Assembly: GCA_021785695.1 (NCBI GenBank)
Contig: JAJYEQ010000005.1
Span: forward strand, 1-64,000
Length of the DNA stretch: 64,000 nt
Reading direction: 5' to 3'
Origin: Actinomycetes bacterium
GTDB lineage: Bacteria; Actinomycetota; Acidimicrobiia; Acidimicrobiales; RAAP-2
Of the stretch, positions 8,261 through 15,959 are shown one piece after another; position 1 is the first letter of the stretch, and the number at the start of each line of letters is the position of its first letter. The translations under genes and the position numbers were made by a program. The notes below the pieces were generated by a model. That model saw only the letters and a program-made list of their open reading frames with translations, did not search any database and was not told where the DNA came from.

Positions 8261-10525
8261 GTGCCCCCCTGGCGACAACGCATCGCAGCTCTGAACCGCC
8301 GCCTGCCGGCGTGGACGTGGCCCGCCGTCATCATCGGGGTGGCCGTCCTCGTGGCCAACTTCATGTACACGCTGGGACTGGCGAGCAACGATCCCATCAG
8401 CTTCACCTCGGGAATCGCGCGCACGGTGTGCCGCGTGACCTGTGGGCGTCCCGCGATCGATCCCAACATCGGATTCATCACCCAGCCGCTCGGCCACCTG
8501 TCGGCGATGGACCTCCTGCACGGCCACCTGCCGTGGTGGAACTACTTCGAGGGCCTCGGCCAGCCCCTGGCCGGGGAGATGCAGGCCGCGTCGCTCCTGC
8601 CGCTCACCCTCCTGTTCGCGTCATCGGCTGGTCTCCTCTGGTTCCACCTGGCCCTCGAGTTCATCGCCGGCCTGGCCACCTACTTCCTGGGCCGCCGCCT
8701 CGGGATGCCCGCCGTGATCGCCACCGGCATCGGCATCGTCTTCGCGCTCAACGGGACGTTCGCCTGGCTCGGCAACTCGGTGCTCAATCCGGTCGCCTTC
8801 TTGCCCCTCATGCTCCTCGGCATCGAGATGGCCTACGGGGACCTCGACAGCGGCCGGCGGCGCGGGTGGTACGTGCTGGCGGTGGCCCTGGCGCTGTCCG
8901 TCTACGCGGGATTCCCCGAGGTGGCCTTCCTGGACGGGCTCTTCGTTCTCGCGTGGGCCGCGGTCCGCCTCTTCGCGCTCCCCCGAGCTCGGCGCTGGCT
9001 GGCCGCGCGCCACATCGCCTACGGCGGGGCCCTGGGACTCCTGCTGGCCCTGCCGATCATCGTGCCCTTCGTCGACTTCTTGCACGTGGCCAACATCGGC
9101 GGACACGTCGGCGCCGTCGACGGCTCCGCCGTCCTGCCCACCCAGTCGCTGCCGATGTTCCTCGACCCCTACATCTACGGCACCATCTTCTCGAACCACA
9201 GCCACCAAGCCACCAACGCCTGGGGCACGATCGGCGGCTACCTGCTCGCGGGCACCACGACCCTCGCGCTCCTGGGCCTCCTCGGACGGCGCCTGCGACC
9301 GCTGCGCATCGCCCTGGGCGCGTGGTTCCTCCTGTCGCTGGGTGCCATGCTCAACGTGCTCCACGTACGCGCGCTGTGGAACCTGATCCCCTACGTCAAG
9401 CAGATCGCCTTCTCGCGCTACGACATGGCCACCCTGGAGCTCTCGGTGGTGGTGCTGGCGGGCCTCGCGATCTCCGACCTGGTCACCTCGCGAGGGGCCC
9501 GGCGCCTGTTCTTCGTCACCACGCCGCTTGGCGCGCTGCTCCTGGCGTGGTCCGCCCTCAGCGCGCGCGCGGTCAACGCCGGCTACGTGCTCACGCACCG
9601 CGACCGCATCATCCTCCTGGGGCTCCACGCCCTGCCCTTCATCGCCGTCGGCCTCGTACTGGCCGCCGGTTTCCTGACGCGGTTCCGCTGGGCCCCCCTG
9701 GTCCTGGTCACGCTGCTCAGTGGGGAGGCGGCTCTCACCTACCTCGTCCCCACGGCTGAGGCGCCCACTTCGGTCACCGTCGACCAGGGTCCCATCACCT
9801 ACCTGCAAAACAACATAGGGCGCGCCCGCTTCCTGGACTTCGAGGTGCTGTTCCCCAACTGGGGCTCGCAGTACAACCTGCCCGAGCTCAACGCCATCGA
9901 TCTCCCGTTCCCCACGGCCTTCGCCAACTACATCGCCACGCAGCTGAACCCCGCCATGGTCCCGTCGCGCCAGTTCATGACCCGGGGCGGCTTGGCGGGG
10001 ATCATCCAGCAGGAGCACGAGCTCCTGGCGCACCTGTCCTCCTACCGGGCGGCCGCCGTGCGCTACCTGGTGTTCCCGGTGGGCGTTCAGCCACTGCCGG
10101 CGCTGACCAAGATCGGCGTGCGCGAGGTCTTCGCCGACCAGATGGTGGGCATCTACAGCCTGCCCGGGGCCACGACCTACTTCTCGAGCCCGACGGCCGG
10201 GTGCACGGTCATCGGCACCGGGTTCGCCCACGCCACCGTGACCTGCGTGCATCCGGGAACCGTGGTGCGCAGCGAGCTGATGATGCCCGGCTGGCACGCC
10301 ACCGTCAACGGCCAGTCGGCGGCCATCGGAACCCTGGACGGCGTCTACCAGACCGTCGCGGTGCCCGCGGGGAACTCGACGATGTCGTTCTCCTTCCTGC
10401 CGCCCCACGAGGAGGCGGCTGGGGCGGGCTTCGCCCTCGCCGTGCTCATCATGATCGGCCTCCCGCTCGCCGACCGGTGGCGCCGACGACGCCCGCGGCG
10501 CCACGCACCCCGCCACGCCGCCTGA
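8261..10525 (+). CDS. YfhO-like large integral membrane protein
   Basis: 754 aa, multi-TM with C-terminal extracytoplasmic domain (SELMMPGWHATVNGQ...TVAVPAGNSTMSFSFLPP) typical of the YfhO family. Confidence 0.75.
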   Translation: MPPWRQRIAALNRRLPAWTWPAVIIGVAVLVANFMYTLGLASNDPISFTSGIARTVCRVTCGRPAIDPNIGFITQPLGHLSAMDLLHGHLPWWNYFEGLGQPLAGEMQAASLLPLTLLFASSAGLLWFHLALEFIAGLATYFLGRRLGMPAVIATGIGIVFALNGTFAWLGNSVLNPVAFLPLMLLGIEMAYGDLDSGRRRGWYVLAVALALSVYAGFPEVAFLDGLFVLAWAAVRLFALPRARRWLAARHIAYGGALGLLLALPIIVPFVDFLHVANIGGHVGAVDGSAVLPTQSLPMFLDPYIYGTIFSNHSHQATNAWGTIGGYLLAGTTTLALLGLLGRRLRPLRIALGAWFLLSLGAMLNVLHVRALWNLIPYVKQIAFSRYDMATLELSVVVLAGLAISDLVTSRGARRLFFVTTPLGALLLAWSALSARAVNAGYVLTHRDRIILLGLHALPFIAVGLVLAAGFLTRFRWAPLVLVTLLSGEAALTYLVPTAEAPTSVTVDQGPITYLQNNIGRARFLDFEVLFPNWGSQYNLPELNAIDLPFPTAFANYIATQLNPAMVPSRQFMTRGGLAGIIQQEHELLAHLSSYRAAAVRYLVFPVGVQPLPALTKIGVREVFADQMVGIYSLPGATTYFSSPTAGCTVIGTGFAHATVTCVHPGTVVRSELMMPGWHATVNGQSAAIGTLDGVYQTVAVPAGNSTMSFSFLPPHEEAAGAGFALAVLIMIGLPLADRWRRRRPRRHAPRHAA

Positions 10526-10540
10526 GCCGGCCCGACCGCG

Positions 10541-11473
10541 CTACCAGGGCTGGGGGGCGCCCGGCGTGCGCGAGGCGTAGAGCGCGAAGAAGTCCTTGGT
10601 GCTCACGGCCAGGTAGCGCGTCGGGATCTGGTTGGGGTTGGGCGTCTGCATGGTCGGGCTCGCCGCTCCGGGCCCCCCGTAGGTGATCAGCACCGGCCAC
10701 TCGGGGTTGATGTCGAGCTCCATGGCCCGGATGCAGTGCAGCTGCACCATGAGGGTGGCCAGCATCGACGACGTCAGGCCGGGCGCCGCCGCGTAGACCA
10801 GGTTGCCCGACGCGTCCACCCCGAGAGCCGAGCGCCACACCGCGGGGGCCCCGTAGAGGGTGAGGCCCCAGGCGGCGTTGTCGGCGCTGGCGGGCGTGGG
10901 CCGGCCGGCCGCCACCAGCAGGGGCAGGTTCTGGCGGGCCAGCACGACCGTCGCGGGCGGGCGCGGCCCGCCGGTCCAGGTCAGGACATCGACGCGCCCA
11001 CTGCGGTAGCGCACGACGGTCGCCAGTCCCCGGCGCATCGGGGCGTAGAGCGTCTGGTGGGCGAAGAAGCCTCCCGCGGCGTCGACCTCGTAGAACCCGC
11101 CGTTGAAGGTCACCAGCAGGCTCCGCCGCGCGGTCGGGGGCACCATCTCGGGCCCGCGGTCCAGAGCCGACGGGCCCGGCACCTTGTAGCCCGGGTAGAG
11201 CGCGAGCAGCGTGGAACGGGCATGGAACCACGCCGCGGTGGCCACGATCGTCGGCTGAGACGACCAGGGCCGCCACGAGTTGACGAGCACCGAGGTCGCT
11301 GAGGCCCACGTGTCCACCGGATGCCAGGGCGTGCAGCGCAAGTGGCCCGACCACACGACGCACACGGGCGGGTGCACGCGAGGGCGAGGCGGTGCCGCGC
11401 TCGACGCGCCCGCGCTGAGCGTCAGCGCACCGACGCTGAGCGCCACCAGGAGCCATCGGGGGCGCACGAGCAC
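10541..11473 (-). CDS. Secreted phosphodiester glycosidase (NAGPA)-like protein
   Basis: LLVTFNGGFYEVDAAGG..., AMELDINPEWPVL, signal peptide-like N-terminus. GTG 11473 chosen because TAGACT lies 7 nt upstream. Confidence 0.65.
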   Translation of the reverse strand: MLVRPRWLLVALSVGALTLSAGASSAAPPRPRVHPPVCVVWSGHLRCTPWHPVDTWASATSVLVNSWRPWSSQPTIVATAAWFHARSTLLALYPGYKVPGPSALDRGPEMVPPTARRSLLVTFNGGFYEVDAAGGFFAHQTLYAPMRRGLATVVRYRSGRVDVLTWTGGPRPPATVVLARQNLPLLVAAGRPTPASADNAAWGLTLYGAPAVWRSALGVDASGNLVYAAAPGLTSSMLATLMVQLHCIRAMELDINPEWPVLITYGGPGAASPTMQTPNPNQIPTRYLAVSTKDFFALYASRTPGAPQPW

Positions 11474-11540
11474 GGCCGTCAGTCTACGAAGTGCGTCCAG
11501 CGCTCCCGTCGCTGCGATACCGTCATCGCGGAGGACCAGC

Positions 11541-12539
11541 ATGCCTGAGAACGTCGTGTCACCCCCGGGGACGGCATCCGCGCGCGTGGTCGAGCGCCGG
11601 CTGGGCGTCACCATCCCCTTCGATGGCGTGTCGCTGTCCGAGCACCGCGGCTGGTTCGCCCGCCTGGCCGACCTGGGCTACACCGACGTGTGGTCGAGCG
11701 AGGTCGACGGGTCCGACGGGTTCACGCCGCTGGCCCTGGCCGCAGCCTGGGAGCCCCGCCTGCAGCTGGGACTCGCCATCGCCCCGGTGTTCACGCGGGG
11801 TCCCGCGCTGCTCGCCATGTCGATCGCCGCCCTGGCCGAGGTGGCCGGCGACCGCCTGACTGTCGGCCTGGGAGCCTCCAGCGCCCCGGTGGTCGAGCGC
11901 TGGAACGGCATTCCCTATCAGCACCCCTACGCACGCACCCGCGACGTGCTCCACGTCGTCCAGCGCGCCCTGGCCGGTGAGCGGATCGACGAGGAGCTCG
12001 AGACCCTCACCGTGCGCGGCTTCCGGCTCAGCCGCCCCGTGACCACGCGTCCTCGCCTGATCCTGGGGGCGCTGCGGCCCGGCATGCTGCACCTGGCCCG
12101 CGACGAGGCCGACGGGGCGGTGCTCAACTGGCTCAGCGCCAGCGACGTCACCCGCGTGCGCCAGGAGCTGGGCGACGCCTTCGTCGCCGCGCGGCTCTTC
12201 GTGATCCCGACCGCCGACGCCGAGCGCGCCCGGACCCTGGCACGACGCATGATCGCCGCGTACCTGACGGTTCCGGCCTACGCCGACTTCCACCGCTGGC
12301 TCGGGCGGGGGCCCCAGCTCGAGGCCATGTGGGCCGCCTGGGCCGCGGGCGACCGGGCCGGGGCCAACGCCGCCATCCCCGACGAGGTGGTCGACGAGCT
12401 GATCATCCACGGCCCGGCCGAAGCCTGCCGGGAGCACATCGCGCGCTACCAGGACGCCGGCGTCGACGCCGCGGTGCTGGCGATCCTCTCGCCGCCCGAC
12501 GAGCTGGCCGAGGCCGTCGCCCGGCTGGCCCCGCGCTGA
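11541..12539 (+). CDS. LLM-class F420-dependent oxidoreductase
   Basis: LGVTIPFDGVSLSEHRGWFARLADLGYTDVWSSEVDGSDGFTPLALAAAWEPRLQLGLAIAPVFTRGPALLAMS, luciferase-like TIM-barrel pattern; GGAGG upstream. Confidence 0.85.
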   Translation: MPENVVSPPGTASARVVERRLGVTIPFDGVSLSEHRGWFARLADLGYTDVWSSEVDGSDGFTPLALAAAWEPRLQLGLAIAPVFTRGPALLAMSIAALAEVAGDRLTVGLGASSAPVVERWNGIPYQHPYARTRDVLHVVQRALAGERIDEELETLTVRGFRLSRPVTTRPRLILGALRPGMLHLARDEADGAVLNWLSASDVTRVRQELGDAFVAARLFVIPTADAERARTLARRMIAAYLTVPAYADFHRWLGRGPQLEAMWAAWAAGDRAGANAAIPDEVVDELIIHGPAEACREHIARYQDAGVDAAVLAILSPPDELAEAVARLAPR

Positions 12540-12577
12540 GGGCGCTCAGCCTTCCTACACTGGCGGGGGAGGTGGAC

Positions 12578-13096
12578 ATGGCTGAGGGCGAGCGCCAGGA
12601 GCACGCGAGCGTGCGCATCGGGGTGGTCGACACGATGTTCGCGCGCTACGACATGGGAGCGGCCGCGCGCGCCGAGCTGGCCGAGTGCCCGGGCCACGGC
12701 GAGGACTTCGTGGTCGTCTCGCGCACCGTGCCCGGCTTCAAGGACCTCGCCGTGGCGGCCAAGCAGCTCATCGAGCGCGACGGCTGCGCCATCGTGGTCG
12801 CCCTGGGGATGCCGGGACGCGCCCCGATCGACAAGCAGTGCGCCCACGAGGCCTCCCAGGGCATCATGCAGGCCCAGCTCATGACCTCGACGCCCATCTT
12901 GGAGGTCTTCGTGCACGAGGACGAGGCCGACGACCCGGCCGTCCTGGCCCAGGTCTTCGAGAACCGCTCGCGCCGCCACGCCCGCAACGCCTACTGGATG
13001 CTCTTTGAGCCCGAGCAGCTCCAGCGCCGCGCCGGCCAGGGCGTGCGTCAGGGCTTCGCCGACGCCGGGCCGCTGCGGGTGGGCGAACTTCAGTAG
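12578..13096 (+). CDS. Riboflavin synthase, archaeal (RibC) type
   Basis: GVVDTMFARYDMGAAA...SRTVPGFKDLAVAAKQLIERDGCAIVVALGMPGRAPIDKQCAHEASQGIMQAQLMTSTPILEVFVHEDEAD...GQGVRQGFADAGPLR is collinear with archaeal riboflavin synthases, not with the bacterial two-repeat RibE. Confidence 0.85.
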   Translation: MAEGERQEHASVRIGVVDTMFARYDMGAAARAELAECPGHGEDFVVVSRTVPGFKDLAVAAKQLIERDGCAIVVALGMPGRAPIDKQCAHEASQGIMQAQLMTSTPILEVFVHEDEADDPAVLAQVFENRSRRHARNAYWMLFEPEQLQRRAGQGVRQGFADAGPLRVGELQ

Positions 13097-13101
13097 TATC
13101 G

Positions 13102-13145
13102 CCGGGTAACCACCCGGTAACATCTCCGGGTAACCACCCGGTAAC
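13102..13145. repeat. Two 20-nt perfect direct repeats with hairpin potential upstream of thiolase
   Basis: CCGGGTAACCACCCGGTAAC at 13102-13121 and 13126-13145; each contains CCGGGT-aacc-ACCCGG. Confidence 0.9.
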
Positions 13146-13156
13146 CGAGGAGCAAC

Positions 13157-14365
13157 ATGCCAGAAGCCGTGATCGTCGCCACCGGCCGCAGCCCCATTGG
13201 ACGCGCCTTCAAGGGGTCGCTCGTTGACGTGCGACCCGATGACCTGACCGCTCACGTGGTGCGCGAGGTCCTGGCCAAGGTCCCCCAGCTCGACCCGACC
13301 ACGATCGAGGACGTCATCGTCGGCTGCGGCGAGCCCGCGGGCGAGTCCGGGTTCAACCTGGCACGCGTGGTCGCGATCCTCGCGGGCCTCGATCGCGTTC
13401 CCGGCGTCACGGTGAACCGCTACTGCTCCTCGTCGCTCCAGGCGATCCGCATGGCGGCCCACGCCATCCGGGCCGGCGAGGGCGACGTCTTCGTGGCCGC
13501 CGGCGTCGAGACCGTCTCGCGCTTCGGCAACGGCACCGCCGACTTGCCGGCCGCCATGAACCCGCTGTTCGCCGCGGCCACGGCCCGCTCGGCGGCGCGC
13601 GCCAGCGCGCCGGGCGATCCCTGGACCGCGGCCGCCGGCCTGCCCGACGTCTACATCGCCATGGGCCAGACGGCCGAGAACGTCGCCGAGCTCGAGGGCG
13701 TCTCGCGCGCCGAGATGGACGCGTACGCGCTGCGCAGCCAGGAGCTGGCCGTGGCCAGCCAGTCCAACGGCTTCTTCGAGCGCGAGATCATCCCGGTCAC
13801 CCTCGCCGACGGGCGCGTGGTGAACCGCGACGATGGCCCCCGCGCCGACACCAGCCTGGAGAAGCTGGCCAGCCTGGCCCCGGTGTTCAAGCCGGGAGGA
13901 TCAGTCACGGCGGGCAACAGCTGCCCCCTCAACGACGGCGCCGCGGCGGTCATCGTGATGAGCGACACCCGCGCCCGCGAGCTCGGGATCACTCCCCTGG
14001 CCCGCATCGTCGCCAGCGGCGTGAGCGCCCTGAACCCCGAGATCATGGGCCTGGGGCCGGTGGACGCGTCCCGCCAGGCGCTGGCCCGCGCCGGCCTGAC
14101 CATGGACCAGATCGACCTGGTCGAGATCAACGAGGCCTTCGCGGCCCAGGTCCTGCCCAGTGCGCGCCAGCTCGGCATCCCGCTCGAGAAGCTCAACGTC
14201 AATGGCGGCGCCATCGCGCTGGGCCACCCCTTCGGCATGACCGGCGCGCGCATCATGACCACGCTGCTCAACGGCCTCGAGGACCGCGGCGCGCGCTACG
14301 GCCTCGAAACGATGTGCGTGGGCGGGGGCCAGGGCATGGCCATGATCGTCGAGCGGCTCAGCTAG
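13157..14365 (+). CDS. Thiolase / acetyl-CoA C-acyltransferase
   Basis: TVNRYCSSSLQAIRMAA, NEAFAAQVLPSARQLG, NVNGGAIALGHPFGMTGARI, CVGGGQGMAMIVE. Confidence 0.92.
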   Translation: MPEAVIVATGRSPIGRAFKGSLVDVRPDDLTAHVVREVLAKVPQLDPTTIEDVIVGCGEPAGESGFNLARVVAILAGLDRVPGVTVNRYCSSSLQAIRMAAHAIRAGEGDVFVAAGVETVSRFGNGTADLPAAMNPLFAAATARSAARASAPGDPWTAAAGLPDVYIAMGQTAENVAELEGVSRAEMDAYALRSQELAVASQSNGFFEREIIPVTLADGRVVNRDDGPRADTSLEKLASLAPVFKPGGSVTAGNSCPLNDGAAAVIVMSDTRARELGITPLARIVASGVSALNPEIMGLGPVDASRQALARAGLTMDQIDLVEINEAFAAQVLPSARQLGIPLEKLNVNGGAIALGHPFGMTGARIMTTLLNGLEDRGARYGLETMCVGGGQGMAMIVERLS

Positions 14366-14595
14366 TCGCGCCGCGCGCCCGTGCGCACCGCGCTCGGGTC
14401 ACCGACGAGGCGCGCGTGCTCGGCGTCATCGGCCGTCGTGGCCTCGTCGGGCAACAAGACGGGGATCCCGTCGCTCAGCGCGTAGACCTGGCGCCGGCGG
14501 GGGTTGTACAGGACGCCCGCCGTCTCCACGTACAGCAGCTCTCCGTGGTCCACCGGGTCCACCAGCAGCTCGATCAGCAGCGGGTCCAAGCTCAC
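14362..14595 (-). CDS. Trm112-like small protein
   Basis: SLDPLLIELLVDPVDHGELLYVETAGVLYNPRRRQVYALSDGIPVLLPDEA, upstream of and overlapping the mutase gene. Confidence 0.7.
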   Translation of the reverse strand: MSLDPLLIELLVDPVDHGELLYVETAGVLYNPRRRQVYALSDGIPVLLPDEATTADDAEHARLVGDPSAVRTGARRD

Positions 14596-15959
14596 CGCGC
14601 CTCCTCGATCATCGCGCGCACCTCGGCCAGATGGCGCGCACAGGACACCTCGTCGGCGGCCTCCACGTTGACGCGCAGGAGCGGCTCGGTGTTCGAGGGG
14701 CGCAGGTTGAACCACCACGAGCCCAGGTCCGCGGTGAGCCCGTCGAGCTCGTCGATCACGACCCCGTCGCCGATCAGGCGCTCGCGGACGCGCGCCAGGA
14801 CCCGCGCGGGGTCCTCCACCGGGCTGTTGTGCTCGCCCGAGGCGGCGTAGCGCTGGAAGGGAGCCGACACCGTCGAGAGCGGCTCGGTCCCGTGGCTCAG
14901 CAGCTCGAGCACGATGAGGGCCGTGATCACGCCCGAGTCGGCCCGGAAGTTGTCTCGGTAGTAGTAGTGGCCCGAGTGCTCCCCGCCGAAGATGGCGCCG
15001 GTCTGGGCCATCACCTGCTTGATGAACGAGTGCCCCACCCGCGTGCGCACGCCGACCCCGCCGTGCTCGGCGATCACCTCGGGGACCGCGCGCGAGCAGA
15101 TCAGGTTGAACAGGACGGTCTCGCCGGGGTGCCGGTCCAGCAGCGACGCGGCCACCAGGGCCGTGGTCGTCGAACCGCTGAGGACACCCCCGCGCTCGTC
15201 GACCAGGAACACCCGATCGGCGTCGCCGTCGAAGGCCAGGCCCACGTCGGCTCCGGTCTCGCGCACGCGACGCTGCAGGTCGACGAGGTTGGCCGGGTTG
15301 ATCGGGTCGGCGGGATGGTTGGGGAACGTCCCGTCCAGCTCGGGGTAGAGGACCTCGAGCTCGATGGGCAGGTCGGCGAACACGCGCGGCGCCACCAGCG
15401 CGCCCATGCCGTTGGCCACGTCGGCGACCACGCGCAGCGCTCGCAGGCCTGGGACGTCGATGAAGGAGTGCACGTGCTGGACCCACGCGGGCCACAGGTC
15501 GGCCTCCACGCGCTCGGCGCGGGCCGGGGCCAGTGGCTCACCCACGTGGGCCCCCACCTCCTCGGCGATCTCGCCGAGGCCCGACTCGATCCCGATGGGG
15601 CGAGCCGCCCGACCGCACAGCTTGATCCCGTTGTAGGCGGCCGGATTGTGCGACGCGGTGAACATGGCCGCCGGGGCGTCGAGGTGCCCCGACGCGAAGT
15701 AGAGCAGGTCCGTGGAGACCACGCCGATGTCCACGACCTCGGCGCCCACGCTGCGCGCGCCGTCGCTGAAGGCCTCCACCAGGCTCGGGCCCGAGGGGCG
15801 CATGTCCCGGCCCACGACGATGCGTGGAGTGCCCTGCTGGCGTGCGAAGGCCCGACCGACGGCGGCGGCCACCGCCTCGTCGAGTTGGTCGGGGTAGGTG
15901 CCGCGGACGTCGTAGGCCTTGAAGATGGCACCCAGGTCCACGGCGGCCATGCTACCCAC
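14592..15959 (-). CDS. manB: Phosphomannomutase/phosphoglucomutase
   Basis: FKAYDVRGTYPDQLDE, MFTASHNPAAYNGIKLCG, LAFDGDADRVFLVDERG. Confidence 0.9.
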   Translation of the reverse strand: MGSMAAVDLGAIFKAYDVRGTYPDQLDEAVAAAVGRAFARQQGTPRIVVGRDMRPSGPSLVEAFSDGARSVGAEVVDIGVVSTDLLYFASGHLDAPAAMFTASHNPAAYNGIKLCGRAARPIGIESGLGEIAEEVGAHVGEPLAPARAERVEADLWPAWVQHVHSFIDVPGLRALRVVADVANGMGALVAPRVFADLPIELEVLYPELDGTFPNHPADPINPANLVDLQRRVRETGADVGLAFDGDADRVFLVDERGGVLSGSTTTALVAASLLDRHPGETVLFNLICSRAVPEVIAEHGGVGVRTRVGHSFIKQVMAQTGAIFGGEHSGHYYYRDNFRADSGVITALIVLELLSHGTEPLSTVSAPFQRYAASGEHNSPVEDPARVLARVRERLIGDGVVIDELDGLTADLGSWWFNLRPSNTEPLLRVNVEAADEVSCARHLAEVRAMIEEAR

